Assembly (NCBI GenBank): GCA_903875225.1
Contig: CAIQVJ010000130.1
Location: 1-41,492, forward strand
From: an uncultured Pseudomonadota bacterium
GTDB taxonomy: Bacteria; Myxococcota_A; UBA796; SXON01
Direction: 5' to 3'
DNA: 41,492 bases
The position numbers were made by a program, and so were the translations under genes. Of the stretch, positions 6,419-14,646 are shown piece by piece. The notes below the pieces were generated by a model that was given only the letters and a program-made list of their open reading frames with translations, had not been told where the DNA came from and did not search any database. How positions within the stretch are numbered: the first letter of the stretch is position 1; the number at the start of each line of letters is the position of its first letter.

Positions 6419-6835
6419 TCAGTCGCTCTTGTGCTCAGCGAGCGCGTCGTCAGTGCATGCTGGGTTCTCACTGATGCGGCCGAGCAGCGAGGACATGGTC
6501 GCAAGGAGCCTGTGCAGGTCGGGCCGAGGAACGTCCGTCCGCTCGCTCTTCGAGAAGATCGCCACGAGCGCGATCCCCTCGGGGAACACGCCGTAGATGA
6601 TGCGGTAGCCGTCCCGCTTGCCCTTGTTGGCGTCCCGGTTCCGCACGCGCCGCTTGAAGAGCACGCTGTTGGAGTCGGGGATGGGGTCGTCGCTCGGGCT
6701 GGAGCCGTTGGCGTCCAAGTCCGCGAGCGCCTCCCCGATGTCCTTGTCGAAGGATCGGTTCTCCTTCTTGAGTTGTTTGGCGTCACGAGCGGCCCCGGTG
6801 CCCGGGATGATACCGCTCCCCACGAGATGCCCCAT
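6419..6835 (-). CDS. RelE/HigB-like toxin
   Basis: 138 aa. Residues 28-110 fit the RelE-type mRNA interferase pattern: F..D, L..L, then VLFKRRVRNRD.NKGKRDGYRIIYGV followed by IALVAIFSKSER. The GK..GYR.iY core and the terminal I(F/Y).KSE strand are hallmarks. It has about 25 extra N-terminal residues. It starts 6 nt after the stop of the 128-aa gene, so the two form an operon. Base composition is less GC-rich than the structural genes by eye. A toxin-antitoxin pair carried as a moron is likely. Confidence 0.6.
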   Translation of the reverse strand: MGHLVGSGIIPGTGAARDAKQLKKENRSFDKDIGEALADLDANGSSPSDDPIPDSNSVLFKRRVRNRDANKGKRDGYRIIYGVFPEGIALVAIFSKSERTDVPRPDLHRLLATMSSLLGRISENPACTDDALAEHKSD

Positions 6836-6841
6836 GACAGG

Positions 6842-7228
6842 CTACGCCGTCAGGCCCGCGAGCGAAGCCCTGACCTCAGCCACGCGCGGCCCGACCTCGA
6901 GCGCGATCTCGTGGTTCTCGATCTGGTTGTCGAGGTCATCGAGCGCGTCCGAGAGTTCGTCCAGCGCGCCGCTGCCTCGCAGTTCGGGCCGGGCCTTGAG
7001 TAGCTCGCCGAGGACGCTCTCCGAGACCTGCATCGCGAGCTTGAGCATGCCGACCTGCTGAGGAGCGATGCCTCGGTCACGAGGGATCTCCCGGACGCTT
7101 GCCCGGATTTGCGCCGCGAGTGTGGACATCTCGCACGCTGCATCCGACGCCGAGAGCGTCGGCGCCGTGTAGGCGAAGTTCATGAACGTACTGACGAAGG
7201 GGAAGATATTAGTAGCAGAGGTATTCAT
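6842..7228 (-). CDS. Unknown helical protein, candidate antitoxin partner
   Basis: 128 aa, acidic and helical, with no HTH or known antitoxin motif that I can see. It has a strong Shine-Dalgarno (AGGAGG at 7239..7234, 5 nt before the ATG) and is followed after 6 nt by the RelE-like gene. Position and operon suggest it neutralises that toxin, but the sequence itself does not show this. It could instead be an unrelated moron product. Confidence 0.6.
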   Translation of the reverse strand: MNTSATNIFPFVSTFMNFAYTAPTLSASDAACEMSTLAAQIRASVREIPRDRGIAPQQVGMLKLAMQVSESVLGELLKARPELRGSGALDELSDALDDLDNQIENHEIALEVGPRVAEVRASLAGLTA

Positions 7229-7500
7229 CGTGACCTCCTAGAGGCACCGCTCACCACGTGCGGAGCCAATCACGAACGTGTCGATTCTGACGAAGCGGAC
7301 ACGGGGAGTCCAGCCCGGGACAGCTAAGGCTTCAAGCGTATGGCACCGTTGACGGAGCACCACAGGCCGCTGCACGTGCGCACGATCGGCATGGGGAGCG
7401 GTAGGGATAGCCGCCGCTGCGGTCGCAGGGCGGAGGGGCAGCGGGTCCCGCAGGACGCGGGGCGGTGAGCGACGCCTGAACGGCGCAGCCAGGGTGGCGG
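7229..7500. other. Intergenic region between lysis and toxin genes
   Basis: 272 bases with no supported gene; open frames here are read-through of the lysis gene's antisense or shifted frames. It contains the AGGAGG ribosome site of the 128-aa gene and a small bulged hairpin near 7415..7430 that could end lysis transcription. A promoter for the toxin pair is expected here, but I found no clear -35/-10. Confidence 0.5.
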
Positions 7501-7902
7501 TCAGTGCGCGGGGAGCCCGAGCCGTCGGGCGAGCGCGAGCACCCGTGGGGCGTACCCGGTGGCGTCGGGTGCTGAGCAACCTCTCCCCCACCGGTACGCC
7601 ACGAGCGCCCGCAGCCACCCGCCGCACTCAGCGCGACGGCGGGCGAGGGAGCGCGCGGCAATGTCGGCGCTGAGCGCGTCGGAGCGTATGTAGGCGTGGT
7701 TGATGCGGACGCCCGCGAGGGAGGCGTAGCGGGGTGCGGTGCCCGCGCGCGACTCCAGCCACGACACTGCGGCCACGATCGGCGCAGGGACGTGGTGAGT
7801 GTCGGCAGCGCGCACCAGCGATGCCACCACGTCGAGCCGCAGGAGGTGCGCGCTCGCGGGGAAGGCTAGCGCGAGGAGGGTGAGCAGCGACGCCGCGCTC
7901 AT
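7501..7902 (-). CDS. Lytic transglycosylase-like lysin with signal peptide
   Basis: 133 aa from ATG 7902 (ATGA overlap with the gene before). Residues 1-18 are a hydrophobic signal sequence ending PASA. Then VPAPIVAAVSWLESRAG resembles the SLT/lysozyme-like active-site helix, with E50 as the likely catalytic acid, followed by a LVAYRWGRGC segment. It would cut the glycan strands of peptidoglycan. Shorter than a typical SLT domain. Forms a lysis cassette with the M15-like and HELGH genes. Confidence 0.6.
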   Translation of the reverse strand: MSAASLLTLLALAFPASAHLLRLDVVASLVRAADTHHVPAPIVAAVSWLESRAGTAPRYASLAGVRINHAYIRSDALSADIAARSLARRRAECGGWLRALVAYRWGRGCSAPDATGYAPRVLALARRLGLPAH

Positions 7903-8720
7903 ACGGCGCCGCTGGCGATCTTCGACGCCGTATCGAAGTGCATCCCATCGCCGCTCTCGCGAGCGAAGTCCGCCATCCCCCAACGCAGATCGCCCACGTC
8001 AGTCATCGCAACCGCGACGTGCCGGGGGAGGTCCATCAGGCCGCGAGCGGGGTTGCGCGTCGTGCGCGGGTCGGGCAACGGCTGCCCGATCACCAGCGGC
8101 ACACGAAGCGCCTGGTAGTCGGTAGCCACCTGCGCGGGGATGTCCGCAGGGTCGATCCACGCGAAGTGGTCGGCCTCGCCCACGTCGAGGGCATCGGTCG
8201 AGGGGTAGTACGGCGCGAGGTACTTCACGACCGCATCGCTCACGCGGTGCCATCGGTCCCACACCTCGCCCGTCGATTCGCCGTGCTTGCGCGCGGAGAG
8301 GTCCGCCGGCCGACCGTCGAGCGCCATGCACGCGCGGTCACACGCCGCCATGAATGCCTCGCGCACGCCGATGAGCCCAGCCCCCGCCGCCTCCCCGCCG
8401 AGGACCACCCCGCGAGCAGTCCGCGTGCGGCAGACGGCGTATCCGTTCGTCGAGTAGTTCAGGTCGATCGCGAGGCCCTTGCCGTGCCATCCCGCGGCCT
8501 TGCGGTATCCACCGACGCCTCGGACGCCATGCCACCCCGCGAAGGTCGGCGCTGGGGCACCGCCAGGGAGCGCGAGCATCGTCCGCTGCCACTCCGCATG
8601 GAGCGCGGCTTCGACCTTCGCGAGCGCTACCGCCAACGCGGGTGCGACGCGGGTGGAACACCCCAGGAAGCGCACGCTCACGAGCGACGACTCGACGGCC
8701 GCGATGGCCTCGGGGGTCAT
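7899..8720 (-). CDS. M15-like peptidase endolysin
   Basis: 273 aa from ATG 8720, coupled by ATGA on both sides. Zinc-site motifs of the M15 (D-Ala-D-Ala carboxypeptidase / VanY) fold are visible: H79-GKGLAI-D86, and near the C-terminus GDGMHFD with H261. It would cleave peptide cross-links of the cell wall. No signal peptide or transmembrane helix, so it probably depends on the holin-like proteins for export. In order with the transglycosylase and HELGH genes. Confidence 0.65.
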   Translation of the reverse strand: MTPEAIAAVESSLVSVRFLGCSTRVAPALAVALAKVEAALHAEWQRTMLALPGGAPAPTFAGWHGVRGVGGYRKAAGWHGKGLAIDLNYSTNGYAVCRTRTARGVVLGGEAAGAGLIGVREAFMAACDRACMALDGRPADLSARKHGESTGEVWDRWHRVSDAVVKYLAPYYPSTDALDVGEADHFAWIDPADIPAQVATDYQALRVPLVIGQPLPDPRTTRNPARGLMDLPRHVAVAMTDVGDLRWGMADFARESGDGMHFDTASKIASGAV

Positions 8721-9379
8721 AGCGCGACCCCCTCGAGCAGGAGGTCGGCCCGCAGCTCGGCGACCACGCCGCCGCAGTCCCCGGTCGCGGCGATGGAGGC
8801 CGCGGCCGAGTCGATGATCGCGTGGGCGAGCGCCGTCGCGTCTGCATCGAGGCCGTACCCCCCGAGGGAGCGCTTCGCCCGCGATGCGGCTACCGCCAGC
8901 GGCATCCCGCACGCCACGTCCACGGCCATGCTCGCGCCGTAGCAGGGGGCCTCCCCGCCTGCCCGCGCTTCGGGGACCAGCAGATAGACACCGCAGTAGA
9001 CGAGCCCACCGACGGCGATCATCCCGACGTGCCCGAGTTCGTGCTCGACGGTCGCGAGGAGGTCCTCGCCGCTGCTTAGGGCTACAGGGGAGAGGTAGAT
9101 GGCCGACCGCCCGTTGGCGCGCCCCAGGGAGGCGAGTGCAGGGCCGACGACAGGGATGAGTCTGAGTGCATCGGACGCCACGCCGGGGAGGCCGGGGAGC
9201 GTGATCGTGACGAGCTGCGCGACGTGGTCGCTGGTGATCCCGGTGCCCTGGAGCGAGTGTCCCGCGGCGACCAGGCCGACGACAGCGACGCGGCGCAGGT
9301 CGTCGGGGAGGATGAGCTCAGCGCCCGCGGCGGCGACGCGCTTGCGGGCGACACGAAGAGCGACGTCGAGGGGGATCAC
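8717..9379 (-). CDS. HELGH zinc metallopeptidase-like protein
   Basis: 220 aa from GTG 9379 (GTGA overlap with the lipoprotein gene). Residues 111-119 read VEHELGHVG, a canonical HExxH zincin site, followed by a hydrophobic helix (GGLVYCGVYLLV). The third metal ligand is not obvious. It is the third candidate hydrolase in the lysis cassette and may act on envelope protein, on peptidoglycan or in virion maturation. The C-terminal 80 residues are Ala-rich helical. Confidence 0.6.
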   Translation of the reverse strand: MIPLDVALRVARKRVAAAGAELILPDDLRRVAVVGLVAAGHSLQGTGITSDHVAQLVTITLPGLPGVASDALRLIPVVGPALASLGRANGRSAIYLSPVALSSGEDLLATVEHELGHVGMIAVGGLVYCGVYLLVPEARAGGEAPCYGASMAVDVACGMPLAVAASRAKRSLGGYGLDADATALAHAIIDSAAASIAATGDCGGVVAELRADLLLEGVAL

Positions 9380-9681
9380 AGCCCACCGTCCGTCGCGGGC
9401 GCGCAGTGCGCGACTCCACTGTCCGCATCGACCACACAGCCGCCCGCGCAGCCGCGCTGCGACCCGTCGCCCGAGCGAGGGAGTGACGGCCACTCTCGAT
9501 GGTGTGTGGAGCCGGGGACCAGTGTGGGCGAGCACACCACCGGGACGCCTGCAACGCAGCGCTGCGCAAGGGGCACGCAGTCCGTGGGGTCGCTCACGAC
9601 GACGGAGGCGCGCAGGGCACCCTCGCGGACGAGGGGGCACCCGGCGGCGAGGGCCGCGATGAGGAGGGCGGAGAGCTTCAC
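9376..9681 (-). CDS. Cys-rich lipoprotein
   Basis: 101 aa from GTG 9681 in a GTGA overlap. VKLSALLIAALAAGC is a short signal peptide with lipobox LAAGC (Cys15 as the lipidated residue). The mature part has six more cysteines (CVPLAQRC, VVCS, GCAGGC, AHC) likely to form disulfides. Lipidation suggests transfer to an outer membrane, so a Gram-negative host. It might be an o-spanin-like partner by location, though no matching i-spanin is obvious, or a superinfection factor. Confidence 0.6.
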   Translation of the reverse strand: MKLSALLIAALAAGCPLVREGALRASVVVSDPTDCVPLAQRCVAGVPVVCSPTLVPGSTHHREWPSLPRSGDGSQRGCAGGCVVDADSGVAHCAPATDGGL

Positions 9682-9950
9682 GGGGCCTCTGGGGGAGCGA
9701 GCGGACCGACGGAGGGCGGCGCTACAGTCGGCAGCGCACGACCCGTCAGGAGCGCGTAGGTCTGCCCGACGAACCGCAGCACATCGGGCGACGCCGCGGC
9801 CACGGCCTCGACGGCGTGGCGAGCGCGGGGGTACGGCGCGAGCACCCGCGCCAGCATGGCGTGGGCGAGGCGCAGGAGGCCGGTCACGAGGGAAAGCCAG
9901 AGGGCGATCGACAGCGCGTGCGTGTCGAGCCAGTGGACGGCGAGGGTCAT
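9678..9950 (-). CDS. Single-TM lysis-region protein
   Basis: 90 aa. One hydrophobic helix at about residues 9-34 (ALSIALWLSLVTGLLRLAHAML), then an amphipathic region and a Pro-rich tail. ATG 9950 has GGAG 7 nt upstream. It could be a holin, pinholin or i-spanin-like protein; its place between the holin-like and lipoprotein genes supports a lysis role only by context. Confidence 0.55.
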   Translation of the reverse strand: MTLAVHWLDTHALSIALWLSLVTGLLRLAHAMLARVLAPYPRARHAVEAVAAASPDVLRFVGQTYALLTGRALPTVAPPSVGPLAPPEAP

Positions 9951-9986
9951 GAGAGACTCCTTCGGAGTGGCAAGTAGCGGGAGTGG

Positions 9987-10214
9987 TCAGTCGCGTGGGG
10001 GCGGCGGTGGCGAGGAGGTGCCCGTGAGGCGCCGCGCTCGGCGCTGGAGCCAGGGCTTGAGCAGCTCGGTGACCACCACGATGGTCAGTGACGAGAAGAT
10101 CCCCATGCCGACGGTCACGAGACGGTCCTGGAGGGCCACGCCGGTGACGCCCGCGAGCAGGCCCACAAAGCTGTGTGCGAAGAGCATGTGCGGAGAGGTG
10201 TGGTCGTGGGTCAT
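9987..10214 (-). CDS. Holin-like protein, two TM segments
   Basis: 75 aa. Hydrophobic segments at about 10-28 and 33-53 (GMGIFSSLTIVVVTELL), then a basic and Pro-rich cytoplasmic tail (LQRRARRL...PPPPP). Size, two helices and charged C-terminus fit a small class II holin. It starts within the tail-fibre stop (ATGA) and heads the lysis cassette. Confidence 0.6.
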   Translation of the reverse strand: MTHDHTSPHMLFAHSFVGLLAGVTGVALQDRLVTVGMGIFSSLTIVVVTELLKPWLQRRARRLTGTSSPPPPPRD

Positions 10215-12424
10215 AGGGTGACCTTTGTCGCGAGGACCGTGAGAGCGGTCGCAAGCCCACGAGCGGGAAGCGTCTGCACGATGCGCGGGTCGAAGCGGCG
10301 CGCCTGGATCATGATCACCGCCGCGCCTGTGCTCGCGCTCTCAGGGATTTCATAGGTCGGCGTTGCCGGAAGTGTCGCGAGCGCGAGGATGTCGGCATTC
10401 GAGAGCAGCGACCCCCACACGGCGAGGTCGAGGGCCTTCCCGGTCAGTGGAGCGGCTCCATCTGCTCGCGCTCCAAAACCGATGGAGTCGGACGCGCTAG
10501 GAGCGACGTAGTTGGCAGTCATGGCCACGTCAGCGACGGCGCTACCGTCGTAGCTGAATCGCCACTTGTGCCCGCTTCCATTGACGGGCGCGATGGCTAC
10601 TGAGTGGAGCCCCGCGGCACCCGACATCAGGTTGACGCTGGCGAGGAGCACGGTCGCCGCTTCGCCCGTCCACGCGACTAAGTCGGTGTTCGCGCCGTTT
10701 GCGACCAGTAGTACGTGAATGCCTCTTTGCTCGTCAGCTCTGTCGCCGAAACTCACTACCTCGATAAATGACCCCGGCGTAATCCCGTCCCACTGGTACA
10801 GACACGCAAGAGTAGTGACTCCGATCGCATACGCACTGAGGTCGATGCTATCGACGTATGCGCGACCGACTAGCCCAGCTCGCCCCGCTCCGAGACCCGT
10901 GGGGAGTCGTTGCGCCCAGCCCGACGCCGCGACGCCACTGCTCACTGCGAGGCCAGTGGAGACCTGTTCTGTCAGATCGTCGATGCAGATGAAGGAGGTT
11001 CCCGCGGCGACGCTCGCGGGGGCAGGGCGCTCCCAGGAGTGCCCGAGGGTTGCTGGTGCGCTGGAGCCACCGCCGCCGCCCCCCGATGGCGTCGCGGGCT
11101 CGTACTGCCCCGAGCTCGCCACGTAGGTGAGCACCTGGCCGTCGGTCGGCGCAGTGATGCTGATCTTCTTCCCGCGGAGCCACCCGGCGTTGCCGAGCGC
11201 GAGCGGGGCGGTGTCGGGGGTCCACGCACCCGGCGTCACGTCGACCGCGGGAGCGCCCTGGAGGCACCCTTCGCGCGACGTGAGCAGCCAACCGTGGGCG
11301 CCGTACACAACGTCGCGCAGTTGGGTGATGGTGGTGCCCGCGGGGATCGGGAGCGGCGTCCACGTCACGAGGTCCGAGCTGCTCCACGCGTGAGGTGCGA
11401 AGAGCGCCGAAGCGACCCACGTGCCGTCGTAGTAGGCGAGCCCGGTGATGCCGGACATCGCCGCGGGCACGGCAACCGGCGTCCACGTGAGCCCGTCGTC
11501 TTCGCTGAAGTGCAGGTCGACGTCGGTCGTGCCGTCCTTGTGGACCGCAATCACCGCATCGGCGGTCGACGTCGCGCCCAGCGCCACGCGCCATAACGTG
11601 CCCGCGCTCAGGCCCGTGACGGTCGCAACGACGGTCCACGTGCCGGACGCCGTGAGCGCGCGGGAGACGCAGAGGTCGCCCGCGTCGCTGCTGAAGTCGA
11701 GGAACGCCGTGCCCGTCCAGCAGCACGCGCGGCCCTCCTGGCGGGTGCCGGGAGGCGAGGCGTGGGTGGTCCACGACGCGTACGACCCATTCGCGCGGTA
11801 CTCGATGCCGGTAGACGTCGAGCAGATCGCTCCGACCGATGGGCCCTCCGCGAAGCCCACGGGGTACGCGGCCGCATCGTCGAGCGCGACCTCGGCCCAC
11901 GTCCCACCGCTGTTGCGGAGTGGGTTCGTGGCGGTGTTCGCGACGGTGTCAGGGCTTGTGTAGTAGGTCTTGCCGGCGGCATCGGTCCACAGCCAGAACG
12001 CCTCTGTGGCAATCGGCGGGAGGTACACGCCGCGCGGGTCGCCCGGAGTCCCTCCGATGTTGCGCCGCGTGATCCAGTCGATGCCCGTCCGCGACACCGC
12101 GGCGAACGGGCCCGTGACGTCCTTGCCGACGAGCACGTAGCGATACCGGGCCTCGATGTCGTCCTCGGTCGTGGAGTCGTAGGCGATGCGCGCCACGTCC
12201 GTCGACGGGTTGGGGAGCGTGCGACGCGTCCAGTCCGAGACGGACGGCCCCGCGAGCCAACTGGTCCACGACCCGTACAGGTTGAAGAGCCAGTTGAGGT
12301 ACTGCGCCGGGGGGCGCTGGGCCGTGGTCCACCCCGCCGCGGCCTCGGCGATGGGCGGCTCCACCAGAGCACCACTCGCTGCGTCGTAGCCCCACCGCGG
12401 AATCCTCGTCGGTCGACGTGCCAT
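10211..12424 (-). CDS. Tail fibre / receptor-binding protein
   Basis: 737 aa. The N-terminus (RIPRWGYDAASGALVEPP) resembles the baseplate-attachment part of myovirus fibres. The middle has BNR/propeller-like repeats (FSEDDGLTWTPV, SSSDLVTWTPLP). A Gly/Ser linker lies near residues 445-453, and the last 250 residues look like a LamG-type jelly roll (WAQRLPT, IHVLLVANG, HKWRFSYDG, LDLAVWGSLLS). By eye the C-terminal coding part is less GC-rich than the rest, suggesting domain exchange. It follows the DUF2612-like gene, the usual fibre position. Confidence 0.7.
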   Translation of the reverse strand: MARRPTRIPRWGYDAASGALVEPPIAEAAAGWTTAQRPPAQYLNWLFNLYGSWTSWLAGPSVSDWTRRTLPNPSTDVARIAYDSTTEDDIEARYRYVLVGKDVTGPFAAVSRTGIDWITRRNIGGTPGDPRGVYLPPIATEAFWLWTDAAGKTYYTSPDTVANTATNPLRNSGGTWAEVALDDAAAYPVGFAEGPSVGAICSTSTGIEYRANGSYASWTTHASPPGTRQEGRACCWTGTAFLDFSSDAGDLCVSRALTASGTWTVVATVTGLSAGTLWRVALGATSTADAVIAVHKDGTTDVDLHFSEDDGLTWTPVAVPAAMSGITGLAYYDGTWVASALFAPHAWSSSDLVTWTPLPIPAGTTITQLRDVVYGAHGWLLTSREGCLQGAPAVDVTPGAWTPDTAPLALGNAGWLRGKKISITAPTDGQVLTYVASSGQYEPATPSGGGGGGSSAPATLGHSWERPAPASVAAGTSFICIDDLTEQVSTGLAVSSGVAASGWAQRLPTGLGAGRAGLVGRAYVDSIDLSAYAIGVTTLACLYQWDGITPGSFIEVVSFGDRADEQRGIHVLLVANGANTDLVAWTGEAATVLLASVNLMSGAAGLHSVAIAPVNGSGHKWRFSYDGSAVADVAMTANYVAPSASDSIGFGARADGAAPLTGKALDLAVWGSLLSNADILALATLPATPTYEIPESASTGAAVIMIQARRFDPRIVQTLPARGLATALTVLATKVTL

Positions 12425-13029
12425 TACTCGATCACTCCCACCAGCTGTCCGCCCACCAGGCCCGCGGCGTCGGAGAAGCCCCGCCCCGCGTCCGTCGTCG
12501 TCTCGTCGGTGTCGCTGAGCGCGAACGTGTCCCCGCTCGGGACCTCCATCGTCAGCAGCCGCACCCCGCCCGCGACCGCGCGACGCACGACCGCGTGCAC
12601 CATCGCTGCGGGGTGCGCGATGTGGTTCACCGGCTCGACGACGAGCGAGGCCGGGAAGTACTCGCGCAGGTCGAACGCGCCAACCTGTTGTTTGATCGCG
12701 TAGAGCACCGCGCGGACCTCGTCGCCCGTGCCGCTCGAGCGGATCGCCAGCGCCGCCCCACGGATCATCGAGTGGTAGAGCCCGCCGCCTGGGTCCGCGA
12801 CGCCCAGGAGGCGTCCGTACTGCGCGAGCTGGTCGTCCGTCGCCGTGGCGATCGTCAGAACAACCACGCTCCAGAGGGCGTTCTCAACCGCCTGCACTTC
12901 CGCGAGCCACGCCCCGAGGATGGCGCGCACTGTGGGCTTGTCCCGCCAGCGCTGCGTCAGCAACGCGAGGCCACCCGCGACGTGGTCGGTGATCGGCGCG
13001 AGCGCGGCGACGTGGTCGGGCTCGCTCAT
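12424..13029 (-). CDS. DUF2612-like baseplate protein
   Basis: 201 aa. The middle segment, with LRRLLGVADPG-like text (YGRLLGVADPGGGLY), IRGAALAIRSSGTGDEV and VEPVNHIAHPAAM, fits DUF2612 or tail-protein-I-like proteins that join fibre and baseplate wedge. It sits between baseplate J and the fibre gene with 4-nt overlaps, the order found in related myoviruses. Confidence 0.65.
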   Translation of the reverse strand: MSEPDHVAALAPITDHVAGGLALLTQRWRDKPTVRAILGAWLAEVQAVENALWSVVVLTIATATDDQLAQYGRLLGVADPGGGLYHSMIRGAALAIRSSGTGDEVRAVLYAIKQQVGAFDLREYFPASLVVEPVNHIAHPAAMVHAVVRRAVAGGVRLLTMEVPSGDTFALSDTDETTTDAGRGFSDAAGLVGGQLVGVIE

Positions 13030-14198
13030 CCGAGCGCCACCAGCACCCGGTCCGTGGAGAGCTTTGCGAGCTCGCGCCGCCCGATCGTGAGGTTAGTGGT
13101 CCCGGTGGTCACGTCGCTGCGACCGAGGCGCACGCTGGGGACATCGACCACGCCAGGGAGCCGGAAGATCGTCGAGCGGAGGGCCTCGATCCGAACCACC
13201 TCACCGATATGCAGGAGATCGCCGACGGCTGCGAGCGCAGGGCCCACGACGGCCAGGAGAGCGTCCGCCGTCGGGTACACCGACGGGTCGCGCTCGATGG
13301 TTGCCGAGATGTAGACGAGGGCATCGGCGGGCCGGGAGAAGCTAATGGCGCGAGCGACTCCGCCCGCATCGGTGACCGTGGCCGCAGTCGAGCCCCAGGT
13401 CTGGATGCCCGCAGCCTTCGCCGCCCAGAGCGCGTCGGCGACGGCCTGCGTGGTCCCGCCGACCACGAGCACATCGAGGCTGTGCGGCGGGCGGCCGTCG
13501 GGGTCCGTGGCGTCGGTGTCGTTCTGGAAGACGCGCACCTGCGTCACGCCCGCGACGCGGGAGAGCGCGAGCCACACGGCGTCCAGTGGCGAGGAGCCCC
13601 CGGCGCGGATGATCGCGTCGCGCCGTCGGCGCAGCTGCGGGTCCGTCTCGACGGCCGCGCCAGGGAGCGCGTCAGCGGCGTTGGAGACGCCCACCCAGCC
13701 GGTGGTGGGGGTGGCGATGACGGAGAGGGTCTCGGCGCTGGCGCGCTGCACACCTGCCGACTCGGCGCGCGCGGCGACGTCCACGGTGGCCTGCGAGCCG
13801 CTGCTGTTCACGGCCGCGGCAGTGGTGACCCAGCGATTGGTTGGCTGGCCCGCGACGCTGGCGACCGCGCCCGCAGCGAGGGTGACGCCCGCGCCGAGAG
13901 TGACCCGCAGCGTGGTCGTGCCGTAGGTGGCGCCGAGGCGCTCGAGGCCGGTGATCTCGGCGAGGCCTTCGAGGGTAGCGAAGGAGGCACCGCCCGGGAC
14001 GCGTGCGGCGTAGAGGATGCTCGCCAGTTCCCAGAGCTCACGGAGCTTTGCAGCGAAGATCCCGTTGATCTGCCCGAGGGGTTGCTCGGGGGAGACATCG
14101 AGGTCGCTGCCGAGCGCGGCCTTCTGCGCCGTCTCGACGTCCGCGAGGATCTCCGCGGCGGTCTTCGTCTCGAAGCCGGTGCTGGTGAGCCCGGCCAT
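13026..14198 (-). CDS. Baseplate J-like protein
   Basis: 390 aa from ATG 14198, which touches the stop of the gp25-like gene. N-terminal TAAEILADVETAQKAALG and SPEQPLGQINGIFAAKLRELWELA are typical of J-like wedge proteins, followed by the beta-rich core (VAGQPTNRWVT) and GVTQVRVFQNDTD....PPHSLDVLVVGG, a strong J-family signature. Builds the baseplate wedge together with gp25-like. Confidence 0.85.
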   Translation of the reverse strand: MAGLTSTGFETKTAAEILADVETAQKAALGSDLDVSPEQPLGQINGIFAAKLRELWELASILYAARVPGGASFATLEGLAEITGLERLGATYGTTTLRVTLGAGVTLAAGAVASVAGQPTNRWVTTAAAVNSSGSQATVDVAARAESAGVQRASAETLSVIATPTTGWVGVSNAADALPGAAVETDPQLRRRRDAIIRAGGSSPLDAVWLALSRVAGVTQVRVFQNDTDATDPDGRPPHSLDVLVVGGTTQAVADALWAAKAAGIQTWGSTAATVTDAGGVARAISFSRPADALVYISATIERDPSVYPTADALLAVVGPALAAVGDLLHIGEVVRIEALRSTIFRLPGVVDVPSVRLGRSDVTTGTTNLTIGRRELAKLSTDRVLVALG

Positions 14199-14560
14199 CA
14201 GACGCCCACCTGGTAGCCGCCGCGGTCGATGATCTCGCCGGTGACGGTGCGGACGCGGAAGTCGACGACGGCGCGGCGGTCGGCGCTCGCGGCGAATGTG
14301 AACGCCTCGATGGACGCGACGCCCGGACACGAGGCGATGGCGCGGCGCAGGGCGGCCTCGGCGAGAGGCGCGGCGCCCTTCACCCCGAGGAAGCTGAGGA
14401 ACGGCACGCCCACGGACGTGTCCGCGAACCAGTCGCCCGCCCAGAGCGAGAGTCGTCCGTCGAGGCGCTGGGCGATGGCGGCGGCGCCCTCGACGAGCGT
14501 GAGGCGACCGCTCGCGAGCGCGAGGTCACCGGAGGTTGCATCGAGCGCGAGGGATCGCAC
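14198..14560 (-). CDS. gp25/W-like baseplate wedge protein
   Basis: 120 aa. LASGRLTLVEGAAAIAQRLDGRLSLWAGDWFADTSVGVPF shows the GPW_gp25/Mu gp46-like core (Q.l..rL....GeWf.d...G.P), followed by a RAVVDFRVRTVTGE strand. The GTG start at 14560 has no good ribosome site. It lies 32 nt downstream of a 35-bp repeat shared with two other loci, exactly the same distance as for the DUF2213 gene. Confidence 0.8.
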   Translation of the reverse strand: MRSLALDATSGDLALASGRLTLVEGAAAIAQRLDGRLSLWAGDWFADTSVGVPFLSFLGVKGAAPLAEAALRRAIASCPGVASIEAFTFAASADRRAVVDFRVRTVTGEIIDRGGYQVGV

Positions 14561-14592
14561 GTCGCCAGCGTGCGGGGCGGCGGGAGGCGGAG

Positions 14593-14627
14593 GCTAGATG
14601 CGAGGGGGGCGGATCTGGCGGGGGCGG
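14593..14627 (-). repeat. 35-bp moron-associated repeat, copy 1
   Basis: On the plus strand it begins GCTAGATGCGAGGGGGGCGG and ends GGCGGGGGCGG. Identical to 27545..27579 and differing at one base from 27889..27923. It lies 19 nt after the PIN toxin stop and 32 nt before the gp25-like start on the coding strand. Not a palindrome, so not a hairpin terminator. Confidence 0.9.
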
Positions 14628-14646
14628 TGGGAGCGCGATGGACTGG

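Noticed and set aside
7238..7661. Two overlapping minus-strand frames downstream of the lysin
   Set aside because: They run in other frames through the transglycosylase gene and are Arg/Pro-rich; no ribosome site.
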